A stretch of DNA of 64,000 nt from Anaerolineaceae bacterium (lineage in GTDB: Bacteria; Chloroflexota; Anaerolineae; Anaerolineales; Anaerolineaceae): positions 6,992 through 70,991 of the forward strand of contig DQHW01000003.1 of the NCBI GenBank assembly GCA_003524305.1, in the 5' to 3' direction. Shown here piece by piece: positions 51,158-60,321 of the stretch. A model generated the notes under the pieces. It saw nothing but the letters and a program-made list of their open reading frames with translations, made no database searches and was not told the DNA's origin. Positions within the stretch are counted from its first letter, which is position 1. Each line of letters opens with the position of its first letter. A program made the translations under genes and the position numbers.

Positions 51158-52000
51158 TTATGGCGCTGGGGTCAAGCTTGGAGTTATAGTAACTTGCGGC
51201 AAATCCAGCGTGTTGGTCACTGATACTGAAGGGTCAAGCGTTGGCTCGTTACCCAGAATAGTGAACCGACCTGATGTCTTCCAGGTTTGGCCGACGAATA
51301 TCTGCACTTCGTAGTCACCGGGTTTCCACATATCAGGGGTGATCTTCTGGTTGCAATAATCTGAATAGCCTGCCCCGCCAGTCGAAAAATTCCAGATTTG
51401 AGTTTCAGCGCACAGGTATTGACCTTCATAGAGCCAGACAGCCGTCCAGCGAACACCGGTCGTCATTTTATCAAAGGTGTAACCGGCATAAATTTCAGTG
51501 ATCGGCAGTGTAAAGGTATCAGTGGTATTGATAATCAAGCCATCTTCATCCACTTCCTCAGAAAATTGAATTGGACTGAAAATGGATTCAGTATCCGGTA
51601 TCAGCGGGGTGATAATGGTCGCTATCGCCTCAGACGGCAACATGGGGGTATAGGTTTGCGCGAGCGTCTCCGTAATGGTCGGCGTCAGTGTATTCTGCAG
51701 CGTCAGCGTGATTGTGGGAGTTGTTGTAATCGTCGGCGTGCGCGTTATCGTGGGTGACGGCGGAAAATAGTGGTAAGCAACCGGTTCACCAAAACGGTAA
51801 AACATAAATCCAACACCTGCCATCAAAATCGCAAAAAAGATCAGGCGCCATCCGTATTCAATCAGGTCCTGGCGTTTGCGGTAAAACTTAAGGTTCCTGG
51901 CAGCATTTAGAGATTTGAAAGCCATAACCAGACTGGCAATGACACCAATGCCTAATAGAACCAGAAACACTTTGAATGTAGTATCAATATCAAGATTCAT
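51158..52000 (-). CDS. Membrane-anchored protein with Thr-rich stalk, unknown function
   Basis: About 280 residues. Two N-terminal transmembrane helices (FKVFLVLLGIGVIASLVMAF and WRLIFFAILMAGVGFMFY) enclose a basic loop. A Thr/Pro-rich stalk with TPTIT-type steps follows, then an extracytoplasmic beta-rich domain (AGYTFDKMTTGVRWTAVWLYEGQYLCAETQIW ... GDYEVQIFVGQTWKTSGRFTILG) with a probable Cys pair. I recognise no named family. The stalk resembles those in other cell-surface proteins of this group (compare 1158). An ATG at 52021 is an alternative start. Confidence 0.7.
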   Translation of the reverse strand: MNLDIDTTFKVFLVLLGIGVIASLVMAFKSLNAARNLKFYRKRQDLIEYGWRLIFFAILMAGVGFMFYRFGEPVAYHYFPPSPTITRTPTITTTPTITLTLQNTLTPTITETLAQTYTPMLPSEAIATIITPLIPDTESIFSPIQFSEEVDEDGLIINTTDTFTLPITEIYAGYTFDKMTTGVRWTAVWLYEGQYLCAETQIWNFSTGGAGYSDYCNQKITPDMWKPGDYEVQIFVGQTWKTSGRFTILGNEPTLDPSVSVTNTLDLPQVTITPSLTPAP

Positions 52001-52057
52001 GATCGGGGTTCCAACCCGCATATATGAATAACAACATGGCTAATCATACACTATCGC

Positions 52058-53152
52058 TTAACGCACTTCGTGCTGCAGTTTGCTTCGCCGCAAAAAACGA
52101 GTGAAATCCAGAAAACGCGGAAGTACCTGTTGATAAATGAAATACAAAACTGGCTTGACTGGAAAGTCCCATGCACCGACGGTGCGGATCACAGTAGCAC
52201 CCAGACCTTCTTTAAACCGGAAAACACCAAACATGGAATCCGATTCGTCAAACACGTCGGGTGCACCCCAAAGGTCGTAAACGTCGCATCCTTTACTTCT
52301 GGCCAGGCGCATGGCTTCCCATTGGAGCAGGTTGTTGGGCATTTTTTCACGATACAGCGGGCTCGACATGCCATACAAGTAAAAAGCTCGCTTGCCAAAA
52401 TGGAAAAGCAACACTCCGGCCACCAATTGACATTCAACCTCGGCGATCAGGGCATCCGCCATGCCGGCTTTAATGAAACGCCGCCAGACACCGAGGTAAT
52501 ATTCTTCTTCACGAATGATGAAATGATCACGCGCTGCTGTTTGGGCATACAGACGATAGAGGGCTGGCAGTTCATCATCATTGGCCAAACGAATTGAAAC
52601 ACCGCTGCGCTGCGCCAAACGCAGGTTGTACCGCGCCTTTTGCTTCATGCGTTTGAGCCAATCTTCTTCGGTGCCGGTCAGATCAAGCACAGCAGTATTC
52701 TTAAACTGAATCTGTTCCACCGAATAACGCCATTTTCGCTGAACGATTTCATCTGTCACCAGTTTGCCAAGCGGACTTTCTTGCGCACTTTCATCGCCGG
52801 GGATACCCCTCCCCGACTCAAGATCGGGATCGATTTTCAAAAAGATCAATCCTCTTTCGCGGGTAAATTGTTCTATATCCTTAAATACCTTCTGGCGCAA
52901 GCTGGCATCACTCCAGTCGAGCAACGGCCCGCGGGGAATATAACCTATCGCCATTATTGGACCAACCCCTAACGGTCTCATCGTACGCACCAAAATATTG
53001 GCCGCGGCTGAAATATCGCCTTTGTCATTTTTCCATGTGAGAGGATGCGATATCCATCCCACTTCGTTCTTTACTTCAGCCCACTCTGTGGTTTGCAGTA
53101 CGTGGCTATTCGGCAAATCCACGATGAGATCATTCCAGTTTTGTTCAACCAT
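52058..53152 (-). CDS. FemAB-like peptidyltransferase (GNAT fold), second copy
   Basis: 364 residues with the FemX/FemAB double-GNAT layout: N-terminal SHVLQTTEWAEVKNEVGW, then FLKIDPD, TVVLDLTGTEEDWLKRMKQKARYNLRLAQRSGVSIR, and LFHFGKRAFYLYGMSS ... NLLQWEAMRLARSKGCDVYDLWGAPD. FemAB proteins transfer amino acids from aminoacyl-tRNA to lipid II stems. It overlaps the Nudix gene by eight bases. Together with the copy at 53663 it flanks the Nudix gene, so the three work together. The start at 53152 is set by this overlap; 53173 is an alternative. Confidence 0.88.
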   Translation of the reverse strand: MVEQNWNDLIVDLPNSHVLQTTEWAEVKNEVGWISHPLTWKNDKGDISAAANILVRTMRPLGVGPIMAIGYIPRGPLLDWSDASLRQKVFKDIEQFTRERGLIFLKIDPDLESGRGIPGDESAQESPLGKLVTDEIVQRKWRYSVEQIQFKNTAVLDLTGTEEDWLKRMKQKARYNLRLAQRSGVSIRLANDDELPALYRLYAQTAARDHFIIREEEYYLGVWRRFIKAGMADALIAEVECQLVAGVLLFHFGKRAFYLYGMSSPLYREKMPNNLLQWEAMRLARSKGCDVYDLWGAPDVFDESDSMFGVFRFKEGLGATVIRTVGAWDFPVKPVLYFIYQQVLPRFLDFTRFLRRSKLQHEVR

Positions 53153-53666
53153 TATTGATCTCCATCGAAACACCTTTGGTCTTTAACCAATCACCGATCT
53201 GCCGCCTGCCGCAATTTCCAGTAAATTCCAATCCGTTGATTTCGTCTGGTGACAAGAAGGCAATTTGTAATGTTTCGTCACTTACTTGCATTTTTCCGCC
53301 GATGATTTCAGCATCATACAAAAATAATATTCCGTTTCCGCGCGGATCATCATCGTAAGTATAAACCCCTGCCAAACCCAGCGTCTTGACCTGCAATCCA
53401 GTTTCTTCACAGGTTTCACGAACGGCTGCTTCTTCAAGTCCCTCGTCGATTTCCAAAAAACCAGCCGGCATATACCATGATTCTTTCCATGGCTCTATTC
53501 CTCGCTGAACTAACAGCAGGCAACCATCTTTTTCAATTCGTACACCCGCGCTGACTTTATATTGCTTATAGTGAATCCATCCACAATTGAGACAGATTTC
53601 TCGCTCTCTTGCCTCGATCATTTTCATTTCAAGCTTTGAACCGCACATCAAGCAGTAATGCTTCAT
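53145..53666 (-). CDS. Nudix hydrolase with N-terminal zinc ribbon
   Basis: 173 residues. A CxxC-(18)-CxxC zinc ribbon (YCLMCGSK ... ICLNCGW) precedes a Nudix domain with the box GFLEIDEGLEEAAVRETCEETGL (all GX5EX7REUXEEXGU positions kept). Zinc-ribbon Nudix proteins often act on NADH, ADP-ribose or other nucleotide diphosphates. Placement between the two FemAB genes, overlapping both (four and eight bases), suggests a link to their substrate or to aminoacyl or nucleotide-activated cell-wall intermediates. Confidence 0.88.
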   Translation of the reverse strand: MKHYCLMCGSKLEMKMIEAREREICLNCGWIHYKQYKVSAGVRIEKDGCLLLVQRGIEPWKESWYMPAGFLEIDEGLEEAAVRETCEETGLQVKTLGLAGVYTYDDDPRGNGILFLYDAEIIGGKMQVSDETLQIAFLSPDEINGLEFTGNCGRRQIGDWLKTKGVSMEINNG

Positions 53667-54658
53667 CCCACTTCATCCCCGCCGCGGAGCCGCATTATCT
53701 GACGATAGATCTTGTAGATTCCTGGATAGTAAGTGCGATCCCAGGCGCCCACGCTGCGAAACACCTCGCCGCCAAATCCGCGTTTGAATCTGTAGACACC
53801 CCACAACCCTTCATGGCTGTGTTTTTTTGAAAACTCATCTTCAAGCACTTCTTCATCAACATCCGGGATGCCCCACAGGTCATAAAATTTGCAATTCATG
53901 TTTCGAGCCCACTTCATGGCTTCCCATTGGAGAAGATAAGTCGGCATGCGGTTTCTCTGCTCATCGCTTGAGGCACCATACATATACCAGGCCATATCTC
54001 CTAGCGCAAAAACAATCAATCCTGCCACTGGACGATTTTCATAATATGCCACCAGCAAATCGGCATGTCCGGCAGGTTTAAAAAGCTCAAGTGCCTTTTT
54101 GTAGTATTCCAGTGAATGAACACCGAATCCATCCCGCTTGCCGGTGACCTCGCTCATTTCGTGATAGGCTTGAATGTCATCTGAAATTCGAACCTCGATC
54201 CCCTTTTTTTCTGCCAGGCGAATGTTATATCGGGTTTTTTGTTTCATACGGTCAAGAAGTTCTTCTTCAGTACCGTTCAGTGAAATAACAACCGTTCGCT
54301 GAGGCTGCACCGACTTGGTTTTCACCCAGCCTGGTTGTTCAACAATTGAAAGCGCTTGTTCGGGTTCCCAAATATCCGGCTCAATTTTTAAGAAGATTGC
54401 ACGATTCTCCCGGCAAATCTCATCCAGTTCGGAAAATAGGCCGCAGCCCTGTCCAAGGGGACCTTTGGGGACGTAGCCGATTGAAAATCCGCCCGGCAGC
54501 TTGCGGAACAAAACCTGGGCGCCGCACTCTTCATTAATCACCCTCACAGCCTTCCAGCCGAAGGATGACTTTAATTCACCCCATGGCCCTGATTGCAAAA
54601 TATGGGCGTTGGGATGTTTGGCAATGAATTCATTCCACTCGTTGAGGGTTACTTTCAT
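53663..54658 (-). CDS. FemAB-like peptidyltransferase (GNAT fold), first copy
   Basis: 331 residues. Clearly related to the gene at 52058: HILQSGPWGELKSSFGWK, IFLKIEPD, TVVISLNGTEEELLDRMKQKTRYNIRLAEKKGIEVR, GDMAWYMYGASSDEQRNRMPTYLLQWEAMKWARNMNCKFYDLWGIPDVD. The RMKQK(A/T)RYN motif is the family's conserved basic segment. The start codon lies three bases after the nucleoside-sugar dehydratase gene, and the stop overlaps the Nudix start. The genes are a duplicated pair with the Nudix between them. Confidence 0.9.
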   Translation of the reverse strand: MKVTLNEWNEFIAKHPNAHILQSGPWGELKSSFGWKAVRVINEECGAQVLFRKLPGGFSIGYVPKGPLGQGCGLFSELDEICRENRAIFLKIEPDIWEPEQALSIVEQPGWVKTKSVQPQRTVVISLNGTEEELLDRMKQKTRYNIRLAEKKGIEVRISDDIQAYHEMSEVTGKRDGFGVHSLEYYKKALELFKPAGHADLLVAYYENRPVAGLIVFALGDMAWYMYGASSDEQRNRMPTYLLQWEAMKWARNMNCKFYDLWGIPDVDEEVLEDEFSKKHSHEGLWGVYRFKRGFGGEVFRSVGAWDRTYYPGIYKIYRQIMRLRGGDEVG

Positions 54659-54660
54659 AA

Positions 54661-56553
54661 TTAATCTATAGAAATAAGTTCCGGCGGCGGCGTCGAAGCC
54701 AATTCTGCTCCCGGAATGTTGGAATCTACGAACTTAACAATCTCTGTTGCATTCCCCTGGTCAGCCAACGCCAACAGTTGGTCGATACGTTTGCCTAGCT
54801 CTACACCCATCAGATTGTTGGGGTCATCGTATTTATAAATATCAGGATTCTGCGTTGGGACAAACCGATTACCTTCCTCCCATAAATCCTCGCTTAATTT
54901 CTCTCCCGGGCGGATGCCGGTAAAAGCAATTTCGATATCCTTGCCAGGTTCAAGACCAGAAAGCCTGATCAAGTCTTCAGCCAGGTCAAGAATCTTGACC
55001 TGCTGGCCCATGTTCAAGACATACATCTCACCCCCGTTGCTCATGCCGGCAGCCTGTAGCACAAGATAAACTGCTTCTGGGATGGTCATGAAATAGCGCT
55101 TCATATCTGGGTGAGTGATCGTAACAGGTCCGCCTCGGGCGATCTGGTGTTTGAAGAGCGGCACGACGCTGCCACGACTGCCCAATACATTGCCAAAGCG
55201 CACCACACTGTAAGCGTTGCCGGTGCGTTTGGCTGCATCCAACACGATCATTTCTGAGAAGCGTTTGGTTGCGCCCATTATGTTGACCGGTTTGATGGCT
55301 TTGTCAGTTGAAATCATCACCAGGTGTTTGACATCAAATTTCACACAGGCATTGACCACATTTTGGGTGCCGCGGACGTTATTATTAACTGCTTCATCAA
55401 TATTCATTTCCATCAAGGGCACATGTTTATGCGCCGCGGCATGGAAGACCACATCCGGTTTATGCTTTGAAAATACTTTTTCAAGGCGCTCGCTGTCGCG
55501 CACGTCCACGATGACGGGAAAGATCGGCAGTGAAGGGTGTAACTCCTGAATTTCCAAGAGAGATTCAAAAATACTGTTCTCTCCGTGTCCGAGCAGGATC
55601 AAGCCCGAAGGGTTCCAACGGGAAATCTGCCGGCAAAGTTCACGGCCAATTGAACCACCTGCACCGGTGACCACAACCGTCTTGCCGCTAATGGTAAAAC
55701 CCACCAGTTCTTCTTTCATATGAGAGGGTTGGCGTCTCAATAAGTCAGAAATATCCACTTCACGCAAACGGCTGATGTTTACTTTTCCGCCAAGCAATTC
55801 GTATATGCCTGGCATGGTGCGAAATGGAATGCCCTTCAAGCGGCAGATATCCGCCACCATACGAATGGTTTTACCGCCAGCACTCGGAATGGCAATGATC
55901 ACTTCATCAATCCGTTTTTGCTCAAGAACCTTGCCCATTTCAGTAACCACACCGATGACCGGTATGCCGTGGATCTGCTGCCGTTGTTTCACAGGGTTAT
56001 CATCCAGGAAACCGACCGGGTTCAAATTGAGTTCAGTATTTTTTTGAAGTTCACGAACCACCAATGCGCCTGCATCACCCGCCCCAATAATCAGGGCGCG
56101 TTTAGCCTGGTGGCTTTTTCCATTGGTGGAGGAAGCCGTCATACTTTCGGCCATAAAGCGCAGCATAAAACGAACGCCACCGACCATAACCATTGAAAGC
56201 AGCCAGTCAATGATCAATACCGACCTTGGGAAACCATTAAAGACTTTGAGGGTGGAAATAAAGATCATCACACCGGTTACCAACACTGAAGCCGTGGTAA
56301 CAGCACCAATGATCAAACGCAATTCCTTGATGCTGGCATATACCCACATGCGCCGGTACATACCAAAAGCATAGTAAACGATGGTCTTAAGAACCAGTGA
56401 AACCGCAATCATCCAATAGGCTGATTTCAAGTAGAAATAGAATAGCGCACCCATTTCAAGACGCAAGGCATAAGCGCCAAGCACAGAAAAAGCCATAAAT
56501 ACCAGGTCGAAAATTAAAACATAACGATTGCGAATATTGGGTTTAGATTTCAT
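54661..56553 (-). CDS. Nucleoside-diphosphate-sugar dehydratase/epimerase, membrane type (CapD/FlaA1-like)
   Basis: 630 residues. Four N-terminal transmembrane helices are followed by a CoA-binding-like Rossmann domain (IGAGDAGALVVREL) and an extended SDR domain with TGAGGSIGRELCRQI, HAAAHKHVPLMEMN, MISTDKAIKPVNIMGATKR (Met in place of the usual catalytic Tyr, as in 4,6-dehydratases such as PglF/FlaA1) and VRFGNVLGSRGSVVPLF. The likely reaction is UDP-GlcNAc 4,6-dehydration at the start of a bacillosamine- or fucosamine-type sugar. It overlaps the upstream gene by one base. Confidence 0.92.
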   Translation of the reverse strand: MKSKPNIRNRYVLIFDLVFMAFSVLGAYALRLEMGALFYFYLKSAYWMIAVSLVLKTIVYYAFGMYRRMWVYASIKELRLIIGAVTTASVLVTGVMIFISTLKVFNGFPRSVLIIDWLLSMVMVGGVRFMLRFMAESMTASSTNGKSHQAKRALIIGAGDAGALVVRELQKNTELNLNPVGFLDDNPVKQRQQIHGIPVIGVVTEMGKVLEQKRIDEVIIAIPSAGGKTIRMVADICRLKGIPFRTMPGIYELLGGKVNISRLREVDISDLLRRQPSHMKEELVGFTISGKTVVVTGAGGSIGRELCRQISRWNPSGLILLGHGENSIFESLLEIQELHPSLPIFPVIVDVRDSERLEKVFSKHKPDVVFHAAAHKHVPLMEMNIDEAVNNNVRGTQNVVNACVKFDVKHLVMISTDKAIKPVNIMGATKRFSEMIVLDAAKRTGNAYSVVRFGNVLGSRGSVVPLFKHQIARGGPVTITHPDMKRYFMTIPEAVYLVLQAAGMSNGGEMYVLNMGQQVKILDLAEDLIRLSGLEPGKDIEIAFTGIRPGEKLSEDLWEEGNRFVPTQNPDIYKYDDPNNLMGVELGKRIDQLLALADQGNATEIVKFVDSNIPGAELASTPPPELISID

Positions 56554-57968
56554 TACAGACCTCTGAATCCCAGGACAGCACCGATCGTCCGGATGGCGAT
56601 ATTCAAGTCCAGAAGCAGGTTCCTGTGTTTGATATAGTAAAGATCATATTCCAATTTGACAGCAGTATCTTCAACCGTTGAAGCATAGCGTTGATTTATC
56701 TGCGCCCAGCCAGTTAATCCTGGTTTGACATACAACCTTGCCCGGTAAAAAGGAATTTGCTCTTGAAATTGGTCTACCAATTCGATCTGCTCAGCTCTAG
56801 GTCCAATCAGACTATTCTCACCTTTAAGAATATTAATCACCTGGGGAAGTTCGTCTACATGACTTCGGCGGAGGAATTTGCCAAGCCGGGTGATGCGGCT
56901 GTCATCCGTCGTCGTCATCCGCGCCACGCCGTCACTTTCGGCATCCTTGCGCATGGTGCGGAATTTGTAAATCTTATAAGGTTTGCCGTTCTTTCCGACG
57001 CGCATTTGACTGTAGATAATTGGAAACCCGTCATCCACAAGAATGGTCAATGCCACGAGAGGATATAAAACCACAAGAAATATGATTCCAATCAAACCGC
57101 TGATTAAGTCCAAAATTCGTTTTATGACTTCATAAATGCCTGAAGTCTGCGCCTGGTCAATAAAAGAACGCAAGATCCAGTCTGACTGAAGCAAAAAGAT
57201 GGGCACCCTGCCAAAAACATCTTCATAAATTGTTGGCATAGATATGAGGTCCGTACCTTCTTCCTGTGCCAATAACACAGCCCTGAATAGGTCAGGCTTT
57301 AACTCGCCTGAAATGGCAAAGATCATATCTGAAATCTTTTCTTTTTCAATAAGGTTAAGCAATGTCTCAGTCGTACCAATAACCGGTACACCTTCAATGA
57401 CCTGGTTTTGCTTTTGCGGATCATCATCAATGTAACCGACCAGTTCAAAAGGTTCAGGCTTAATCCGTTTCACCATACCCACCAAAGTGGATCCCGCACG
57501 GCCTGCACCGATCACCAAAACCCTGCGATTAAACACAGGAGCAGAAAAAATTGCAATGTAGATAAAACGCCAGACGATGGTAAGCAATGTTACAGAAATG
57601 AGAAAAACTGCAACACCACGTCTTGGAAGTGAATTCGTTTGAGCAAGGAAGAAGATCAATAAATAGATTACGACGCTGAATCCTGCGGATGTACCTACAC
57701 CTCTTAACACTTCACTGTGGCGGTTTGCCTTGCGCGTATCGTAGAGTTCGATCAACATCAACGACCAAATGATCGGCAGCAAGTAAAACCAAAAAGGCGC
57801 CCGCTGATTAACAAAACTCCACGAGAAATCCAACCAATCTTTTTGAGCCCAGAAATAAAGCGATATAAAAACCGAAAGACTCGAGACAACCAGATCACCC
57901 AGCAATAAGATAAATTGTCTTTCACCACCGCGGATTTTGAGTTTTCCGGTTGCTTGTTTACGCTCCAT
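56553..57968 (-). CDS. Polyprenyl-phosphate glycosylphosphotransferase (WcaJ/WbaP type)
   Basis: 471 residues. It has five hydrophobic helices, a Rossmann-like domain (VIGAGRAGSTLVGM) and the catalytic bacterial sugar transferase domain: KRILDLISGLIGIIFL, SQMRVGKNGKPYKIYKFRTMRKDAE, LRRSHVDELPQVINILKGENSLIGPRAE and RLYVKPGLTGWAQINQRY. It loads the first sugar phosphate onto undecaprenyl phosphate to start surface polysaccharide. It is second in the operon, eight bases after the GT2 gene. Confidence 0.95.
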   Translation of the reverse strand: MERKQATGKLKIRGGERQFILLLGDLVVSSLSVFISLYFWAQKDWLDFSWSFVNQRAPFWFYLLPIIWSLMLIELYDTRKANRHSEVLRGVGTSAGFSVVIYLLIFFLAQTNSLPRRGVAVFLISVTLLTIVWRFIYIAIFSAPVFNRRVLVIGAGRAGSTLVGMVKRIKPEPFELVGYIDDDPQKQNQVIEGVPVIGTTETLLNLIEKEKISDMIFAISGELKPDLFRAVLLAQEEGTDLISMPTIYEDVFGRVPIFLLQSDWILRSFIDQAQTSGIYEVIKRILDLISGLIGIIFLVVLYPLVALTILVDDGFPIIYSQMRVGKNGKPYKIYKFRTMRKDAESDGVARMTTTDDSRITRLGKFLRRSHVDELPQVINILKGENSLIGPRAEQIELVDQFQEQIPFYRARLYVKPGLTGWAQINQRYASTVEDTAVKLEYDLYYIKHRNLLLDLNIAIRTIGAVLGFRGL

Positions 57969-57975
57969 ACGAATC

Positions 57976-58977
57976 CTAAATTCCTTCTTTTTTCGGGTTC
58001 AATGTGCTCCACCAAAAACCTGCCCCCCAGCAGAAATGCATGCTCATAATGGCCAGCGGAATACCGAAGACCAAGCGCAAATCCGATCTATTGAGGGCTA
58101 CTTTTACAGATGCTGCAGTCAAGATTAATAAGTATACTCCGAGGCAGATGATTAAGAGAACCCTTGCCCATGAAAAAAAAGCGGAAAGTAATGATAACAT
58201 CAAAATACCAAGAACAAACAACGGAGGTAGCGCCTGCCGCCAACGCAGCGTATCAGGGTTGCGGCGCAGCATGCGGAATTTCCAGAATCCATAGGAAAAG
58301 TATTGTTTGGCCAGTGCTGTGAGCGTTGGACGGGAATAATAGACTGCCCGAATTTGCGGATCAATCCAAATCTTTCCCCCTGCAGCTCTAATTCGAGAAT
58401 TGAATTCATAATCTTCATTGGCTCTTAATTCTTCATTATAGAAGCCAATCTCTTCAACTTTGGTTTTGTAGTAGGTACCAAATGCCACTGTATCCACTTC
58501 ACCGGCTTTGGTCGTCCAGCGATACTTTGCGTCACCCACGCCAAGCGGATGAGCCGTGGCAATAGAAATGGCGCGGGCTATCAAGGTATCTGCCCCCGGG
58601 TTGACATCAATAACCCCGCCCACGTTATCACCGAGTGCAGACTTGAGCGCTATAACACTACGTTCAACATAATCCGAGGCAGGTATGGTATGTGCGTCAA
58701 GACGGGTAATGATCGGTGCGCGAGCTGCCCTGATCGCCTGGTTTAGCCCCGTCGGAATTCTGCGGGCAGGATTATCCACCACTTTAATGAATAGATCTGG
58801 ATGCTTTGATTGAAATTCGGCAATCTTGTTTCGGGTTTGATCTTCAGAAAGACCATCTGAAATGATTACTTCCATTTTGGTATGAGGGAAGGTTTGAAAA
58901 AAAATTGCATCCAATAAACCCAGGATGGTTTTTTCTTCGTTCAAACATGGAATCACAATGGAGACTTCAGGCAACAT
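57976..58977 (-). CDS. GT2 glycosyltransferase (ExoA-like), membrane-bound
   Basis: 333 residues. GT-A fold with VSIVIPCLNEEKTILGLLDAI, VIISDGLSEDQT, ITRLDAHTIPASDY (DxD-like metal site), ANEDYEFNSRIRAAGGKIWIDPQI, ED acid/base and YFSYGFWKFRML. The last 90 residues hold three or four hydrophobic helices. The pattern resembles succinoglycan ExoA. It is the first gene of the minus-strand polysaccharide operon. ATG at 58977 preferred over GTG at 58980. Confidence 0.9.
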   Translation of the reverse strand: MLPEVSIVIPCLNEEKTILGLLDAIFFQTFPHTKMEVIISDGLSEDQTRNKIAEFQSKHPDLFIKVVDNPARRIPTGLNQAIRAARAPIITRLDAHTIPASDYVERSVIALKSALGDNVGGVIDVNPGADTLIARAISIATAHPLGVGDAKYRWTTKAGEVDTVAFGTYYKTKVEEIGFYNEELRANEDYEFNSRIRAAGGKIWIDPQIRAVYYSRPTLTALAKQYFSYGFWKFRMLRRNPDTLRWRQALPPLFVLGILMLSLLSAFFSWARVLLIICLGVYLLILTAASVKVALNRSDLRLVFGIPLAIMSMHFCWGAGFWWSTLNPKKEGI

Positions 58978-59043
58978 CACAGGAGTTTTCCCTCAGCAAT
59001 ATTTTACTTGATATTCACCAAAGAAATCACATATCCAACAAAC

Positions 59044-59098
59044 AAATTACCACCCCAACTCATTTGATGTGCGGTTATCCGCTTGAATTGGGGTGGTA
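59044..59098 (-). terminator. Terminator after ridA with nested hairpin
   Basis: ATTACCACCCCAA (59044-59056) and TTGGGGTGGTAAT (59086-59098) pair perfectly. Inside is a second small hairpin GCGG-TTAT-CCGC. The minus strand continues TTTGTTTG. It separates ridA from the polysaccharide operon. Confidence 0.75.
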
Positions 59099-59110
59099 AT
59101 AAAATCAAGG

Positions 59111-59509
59111 TCAGTCTTTGTTGGTTAAACCGATGGCTTCAATTTCGACAGCGCCATTCTTGGGCAAAGCTGCCACCTGCACTGCCGACCTGGCAGGAGG
59201 ATTCTCGGTGAAGAATTCGCCATAAATGGCATTCATTTTAGCGAAATCATTGATATCCCGCAGGAAAACAGTTGTCTTGACCACGTTCTCCAGACAAGAA
59301 TTAGCCGCCTCCAAAATAGAAGAAAGGTTTTTCAGCGCCTGGCGGGTTTCAGCTTCAATACCTCCCTCTACCAGGTTGCCGGTTTTAGGGTCGATACCCA
59401 ATTGACCTGCTGTAAACACAAACGGTCCGCCTGCCACAGCAACAGAATAGGGGCCGATAGCCGCAGGGGCCAGATCCGTTTTAATAACGGTTTTATCTCG
59501 ACAAGTCAT
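59111..59509 (-). CDS. ridA: RidA family reactive imine/enamine deaminase
   Basis: 132 residues with APAAIGPYSVAVAGGPFVFTAGQLGIDPKTG, TRQALKNLSSILEAAN, VVKTTVFLRDINDFAKMNAIYGEFF and PPARSAVQVAALPKNGAVEIEAIG. The last part holds the conserved Arg that binds the carboxylate of 2-aminoacrylate. The ATG at 59509 follows GGAGGAAGC; the longer frame to 59575 has no support. Confidence 0.95.
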   Translation of the reverse strand: MTCRDKTVIKTDLAPAAIGPYSVAVAGGPFVFTAGQLGIDPKTGNLVEGGIEAETRQALKNLSSILEAANSCLENVVKTTVFLRDINDFAKMNAIYGEFFTENPPARSAVQVAALPKNGAVEIEAIGLTNKD

Positions 59510-59712
59510 GTGCTTCCTCCAAACAATAATGTGATAAATAAATTCTATGCTAAAACCGGAGGAACGTAAATACAAAAATTAATCATTCAAATCCAATATG
59601 ATTAAGTTCATCTGAATTAGGTTAATAAATCTCTATTTACTTGCATTTGTATAGTTAAAAATTATATAATGCAAACAGGTAGAATAACTTATAGATGTAG
59701 AAAGGATAGATT

Positions 59713-60177
59713 ATGGGATTATTTAGCAACATTCTAGAAAAACTTGGATTGAAGAAACCTGAACAGGAAGCAAAAAAAGAAGTTACCCCCACTATTGTTC
59801 CACCCAGACCGGCACCTGTTAAACCCACAAACCCTAATGCAGTTAAACCCAACGCAACTATGGCACCTGGCAGCATTCCAGGATTTCATAAACCAGGCGT
59901 AGCGGCCATAAGTGAAGTGGACGTGGTCAGCAAACTTGATGCATTGGCCAAATCGAACCCTCAGAAATTGGATTGGAAAGTATCAATTGTTGATCTTTTG
60001 AAATTACTAGACCTTGACAGCGGCCTTGCCTCACGCAAAGAACTGGCCGTAGAACTTGGCTGCCCGGCTAATAAAATCGGCGGCGATTATTCAGAAATGA
60101 ACGTCTGGTTACACAAAGAAGTCTTGAAACGAATTGCTGCCAACGGCGGCAATATTCCACCTGCGCTGCTTAATTAA
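59713..60177 (+). CDS. DUF3597 family protein
   Basis: 154 residues. An N-terminal amphipathic start (MGLFSNILEKLGL), a Pro/Lys/Ala-rich linker and a C-terminal DUF3597 fold (VDVVSKLDALAKSNPQKLDWKVSIVDLLKLLDLDSGLASRKELAVELG ... MNVWLHKEVLKRIAANGG). The function is unknown; it has no signal peptide. GAAAGGATAG precedes the ATG and a terminator follows, so it is a single unit. Confidence 0.88.
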   Translation: MGLFSNILEKLGLKKPEQEAKKEVTPTIVPPRPAPVKPTNPNAVKPNATMAPGSIPGFHKPGVAAISEVDVVSKLDALAKSNPQKLDWKVSIVDLLKLLDLDSGLASRKELAVELGCPANKIGGDYSEMNVWLHKEVLKRIAANGGNIPPALLN

Positions 60178-60198
60178 GAATTTTTGTCGCGATTTACC

Positions 60199-60232
60199 AA
60201 AAGGCTGAACCCATAATCGTTCAGCCTTTTTC
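60199..60232 (+). terminator. Rho-independent terminator after the DUF3597 gene
   Basis: AAAAGGCTGAAC (60199-60210) pairs with GTTCAGCCTTTT (60219-60230), with an eight-base loop and a T end. Confidence 0.88.
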
Positions 60233-60270
60233 ATTATTAATGTTCATATAAATCTCTCAAAAGCTTCATG

Positions 60271-60280
60271 CTGGTATAAT
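60271..60280 (+). promoter_or_regulatory. prfA promoter, extended -10
   Basis: CTGGTATAAT with TATAAT at 60275-60280, about 40 bases before the prfA start. Confidence 0.6.
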
Positions 60281-60321
60281 ACACGCATACATACCAAATT
60301 AATGAAAAATGACAGGTAATT

